Source: Fontibacter flavus
Lineage (GTDB): Bacteria; Bacteroidota; Bacteroidia; Cytophagales; Cyclobacteriaceae
Assembly: GCF_042432905.1 (NCBI RefSeq)
Contig: NZ_JBHLWI010000011.1
Coordinates: 1 to 27,015 of the forward strand
Length of the DNA: 27,015 nucleotides
Reading direction: 5' to 3'
The notes under the pieces are model-generated. The model ran no database searches. It was given only the letters and a program-made list of their open reading frames with translations, and was not told the DNA's origin. Of the stretch, positions 24,997-27,015 are shown piece after piece. The position numbers and the translations under genes were made by a program. Position 1 is the first letter of the stretch; each line of letters opens with the position of its first letter.

Positions 24997-26523
24997 ATGA
25001 GAACACAAAACTTTGTAAGGAACCTAAACTGGGTTTGGGTACTTACTCTTGCTGTGATTTTTACAGCATGTAGCCAAATGGATGGCCTAGAGCCTGATAG
25101 CAAAACTTTAGAAGGTAAAAGTGAAGAACTTTTTAGATTGAGCCCTTTCGGAAATGGATTTGAGAATGCGAGGGTTCCTACAGGAGGAACTACTTCTACT
25201 CCAAAGTCGAATGGTGGAATTACCCCATATATCATTCCTGGGGCAAATGAAGGAGGCAATAGAACTTGTGCTGAAGTAGCAACCGCTTACGGCATTGCTT
25301 CTTTTGGAACTTCATTTGAACAAAGGAATGCTCCTTTTGCCGACAATAAGGCTACATTTACTGGATCAGATGGTGCAGTAATAACAGCAACCACCGATGG
25401 CACATTCGTCTCTTGGAGCATTGAGGTTCCTGCAGGGTATTGCGTTAAATATCTTGCTGCAGTTGTAAAAGGAAGTAATGATGCGAATGTTTACTTCTAT
25501 GAAGGAGATGTAAGAGGTGACTCTGGATTGGCTTCACCAGTTGCCGGAGGTAGTGGCGGTGCTGCAGCGTTAAGTAACCTTCGTTTTTGCTATACCTTGG
25601 AGGAAAAACCCCAAGCTCCAGAAGTTGTAGGTGATGAAGAATGTTTTGAAGAAGATTTGGTACTGAGAGCCACATTGGCAGATGGTGTTACTATTCCGGA
25701 TGGATATAAGTTACAATGGTACAAAAAAGTTGGGGATGAATTTGTAGAAGTTGATGATCCAAAATTGGATAAAGTGGGCACTATTGACTATTATGCAGCA
25801 TTTGTTAACGGTTGTTCAAGTGAAATGTCAAAAGCTGCCACCTTGACTATCTGGGCTTTGCCTGATGCACCAAAATCCAAAGGAGATCAGGAGGAAGAAG
25901 CCTGCGATATTAAAAAACTTACTGCTTCTGTTGAGGTAGCTCCTGAAACCAAAATTGTATGGTATGATGCTCCTACTGGCGGTAATGTAGTTGAAGATCC
26001 TTCCTTGGTTTATGATGAGACCAAAGGTGGTGTTCAGACTGTGACTTTCTATGCCGAAGCTGTAAATACGGATACAAAATGCATCAGTGCAACAAGGACT
26101 GCGGTTAAATTGACGTTAAATCCTTGTCCACCTCAAGAATGCTGGACAGGTGAGTCTGCAACTGGTTTGGGAAATGCATTCCCAACAGGTCCAAGTACCT
26201 GGTTCCAATGGAATACTAAAGCTCAATTAATAGCTGGAGTTGATCTGGTATATGGCAGAAATTTGGTGCCAATAGGTAGAGTTACCCTTTCTGGTGGAAT
26301 AATAACTGTTACCCTTAATGAAGGGATTAGATTTGCAGAAGGTAGCGGTGCCCTTAAAGTCATAGCATCTAATACTCAATTTACGCGATTCAGTGGTTTC
26401 TCAGGAGCTCTAAGCAATGCAACAATAAATGGAAACACTGCGACAATATCTGTTCCTGATAGAGCTTTCTACTTCGTTCACGGAGATATTGAGAAAATTA
26501 TTGAATGCCCAATTCCAGAATAA
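24997..26523 (+). CDS. Surface lipoprotein with Ig-like modules, function unknown
   Basis: The 508-residue protein has a signal peptide ending in a lipobox-like FTAC with Cys25, so it is likely an outer-membrane or surface lipoprotein. After a low-complexity linker (30-88) come three regions. Residues about 90-200 form a module with SWSIEVPAGYCV and ANVYFYEG segments and repeated cysteines, of a sort I recall in many Bacteroidota and Actinobacteria surface proteins. Two tandem Ig-like modules follow at about 207-287 and 288-376, the second showing VWYDAPTGGNVVEDP. The C-terminus (380-508) is beta-rich and unassigned. No catalytic motif is visible. It is probably an adhesion or cell-surface structural protein. 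It has a long AT-rich upstream region and its own strong terminator. Confidence 0.75.
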   Translation: MRTQNFVRNLNWVWVLTLAVIFTACSQMDGLEPDSKTLEGKSEELFRLSPFGNGFENARVPTGGTTSTPKSNGGITPYIIPGANEGGNRTCAEVATAYGIASFGTSFEQRNAPFADNKATFTGSDGAVITATTDGTFVSWSIEVPAGYCVKYLAAVVKGSNDANVYFYEGDVRGDSGLASPVAGGSGGAAALSNLRFCYTLEEKPQAPEVVGDEECFEEDLVLRATLADGVTIPDGYKLQWYKKVGDEFVEVDDPKLDKVGTIDYYAAFVNGCSSEMSKAATLTIWALPDAPKSKGDQEEEACDIKKLTASVEVAPETKIVWYDAPTGGNVVEDPSLVYDETKGGVQTVTFYAEAVNTDTKCISATRTAVKLTLNPCPPQECWTGESATGLGNAFPTGPSTWFQWNTKAQLIAGVDLVYGRNLVPIGRVTLSGGIITVTLNEGIRFAEGSGALKVIASNTQFTRFSGFSGALSNATINGNTATISVPDRAFYFVHGDIEKIIECPIPE

Positions 26524-26549
26524 TAGTATCATTTAACCCTTAAAAACCA

Positions 26550-26582
26550 AACCCCGGTAGCTTGAGTTACCGGGGTTTTTTG
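26550..26582 (+). terminator. Rho-independent terminator of the surface lipoprotein gene
   Basis: AACCCCGGTA (26550-26559) and TACCGGGGTT (26568-26577) form a 10-bp GC-rich stem with an 8-nt loop followed by T-run. It is about 27 nt after the stop codon. Confidence 0.93.
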
Positions 26583-26723
26583 TTTGTCTTAGAATTGTGA
26601 TTTGAACCTTTCCCTGATACCTAATTATCATTAATCTGCTTTTTTATCATTCTTGGCTATTATCGCTTTGTGTACCAGAGGCACAACCCATCGGTAGCAA
26701 ATCCAACGCCCAAATGACCCACC

Positions 26724-26740
26724 CCGTCCCATAGGGACGG
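26724..26740. repeat. Perfect GC-rich hairpin, candidate dispersed repeat
   Basis: CCGTCCC (26724-26730) and GGGACGG (26734-26740) are perfect inverted copies with an ATA loop. There is no T-run, so it is not a terminator in its own right. The surroundings (26690-26750) include near copies of a short motif, CCCATCGGTA and CCTATTGGTA, on either side. The whole looks like an intergenic REP-like element; repeats elsewhere in the genome are needed to prove it. Confidence 0.55.
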
Positions 26741-26781
26741 CCTATTGGTAAAAAAAAACGATCCATTCACTAACCTGTAGA

Positions 26782-26824
26782 GCTTGTCCACCAGCATACG
26801 AGTACTATTCACGAGGGCTTGTCC
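26782..26824 (+). repeat. Short direct repeat flanking 27 nt
   Basis: GCTTGTCC occurs at 26782-26789 and at 26817-26824. It sits between the hairpin and the larger inverted repeat. Too short to be sure it is not chance. Confidence 0.35.
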
Positions 26825-26827
26825 TTG

Positions 26828-26898
26828 TCACCTCGACGAAGGAGAGGTCTATAGAAACGATGCAAGCAGAATTAGATTTCTCCCTACAGTCGAAATGA
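26828..26898. repeat. Imperfect inverted repeat about 70 bp, MITE/REP-like
   Basis: The left arm (26828-26851, TCACCTCGACGAAGG...) and the reverse complement of the right arm (26873-26898, TCATTTCGACTGTAGGG...) align with a few mismatches over about 24-26 bases, separated by about 21 nt. The shared outer core is TCGAC...GG-AGA...TCTA. The arms resemble the dispersed intergenic repeats with a TTCGACT/AGTCGAA end and a GAAATGA flank that I recall in Bacteroidota genomes. It carries no coding sequence. Confidence 0.6.
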
Positions 26899-26930
26899 AT
26901 TGTGTTTAATTTCAAGTTTTGATCCAAATA

Positions 26931-27015
26931 TTATTTTAAAATAGGATTAAGATGTCTGTAGTTTTTATCATATCCAACACCTGATTTAGCAACTGCAAAC
27001 GCTTGTTTAATCAAC
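26931..27015 (-). CDS. 3' end of an IS110-family-like transposase (partial)
   Basis: On the minus strand a frame enters from the right edge and ends with a TAA at 26933-26931. Its 27 residues read LIKQAFAVAKSG, VGYDKNYRHL and NPILK. The combination of a basic KLI/LIKQ helix with FAVAKSG and YDKNY is typical of the C-termini of IS110-family (DEDD) transposases. The call is based on a short fragment, so it is provisional. The element's noncoding end and any bridge RNA would have to lie to the left, within the repeat-rich stretch, or beyond the right edge. Confidence 0.5.
   Translation of the reverse strand, partial: LIKQAFAVAKSGVGYDKNYRHLNPILK

Larger units (their letters stand above)
26583..26930. 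other. Non-genic repeat-rich region at the right edge
   Basis: No frame longer than about 60 codons supports a gene here. The stretch holds the hairpin at 26724-26740, the direct repeat, and the inverted repeat at 26828-26898. Base composition between 26660 and 26850 is richer in GC than the flanking intergenic regions, which fits imported or repetitive sequence. Confidence 0.6.

Noticed and set aside
1..27015. CRISPR array, tRNA, rRNA, phage or defence island
   Set aside because: I saw no regularly spaced repeats, no tRNA-like cloverleaf or rRNA-like sequence, and no phage or defence protein families.

Overview
The window looks like a chromosomal segment from a member of the Bacteroidota, most likely a cytophagia-type marine or aquatic lineage. 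Supporting signs are the AT-rich genome, IspH and Cmk sequences of Bacteroidota flavour, a Na+-NQR cluster, a 7TMR-type hybrid histidine kinase, several small lipoproteins with short lipobox signal peptides, promoter-like TAnnTTTG boxes, and almost no Shine-Dalgarno sequences. Genus-level assignment cannot be made from the sequence alone.

Layout. The left edge (1-149) holds the first 12 codons of a leftward gene, possibly a transposase, a hairpin just upstream of it, and the terminator of clpB. Then follow: clpB (-); a small secreted lysine-rich coiled-coil protein (-); a large orphan hybrid histidine kinase (+) convergent with an M19 dipeptidase lipoprotein (-); a secreted alpha/beta-hydrolase esterase (+); an acyl-ACP desaturase (+); and a pirin (+). 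A long leftward block comes next, in transcription order cmk-ispH and then nqrA-nqrB-nqrC-nqrD-nqrE, which make a cytidylate kinase, the last enzyme of the MEP isoprenoid pathway, and five of the six subunits of the sodium-pumping NADH:quinone oxidoreductase. The sixth subunit, nqrF, is not in the window: nqrE is followed directly by a strong bidirectional terminator shared with the pirin gene. Rightward from cmk are adenine deaminase (+), an acyl-CoA dehydrogenase (+), a CsbD-like stress protein (-), a GH16 beta-glucanase lipoprotein (+), a UbiA-type prenyltransferase (+) whose 3' end overlaps truA (-), and a 508-residue surface lipoprotein with Ig-like modules (+).

The right edge (26524-27015) is non-genic accessory sequence: a terminator, a short perfect hairpin, a direct repeat, a roughly 70-bp imperfect inverted repeat resembling dispersed intergenic repeats, and finally the last 27 codons of what looks like an IS110-family transposase running in from beyond the window.

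How it fits together. Most genes are conserved housekeeping functions: protein disaggregation, pyrimidine nucleotide and isoprenoid synthesis, respiration, lipid desaturation, fatty-acid oxidation, purine salvage and tRNA modification. I found no defence island, CRISPR array, RNA gene, biosynthetic cluster or phage. The less ordinary points are the nqr cluster lacking nqrF with a long hairpin in its leader region, the repeat-rich right edge next to an IS110-like end, the self-contained phosphorelay kinase with no adjacent regulator, and two secreted proteins of unclear role.
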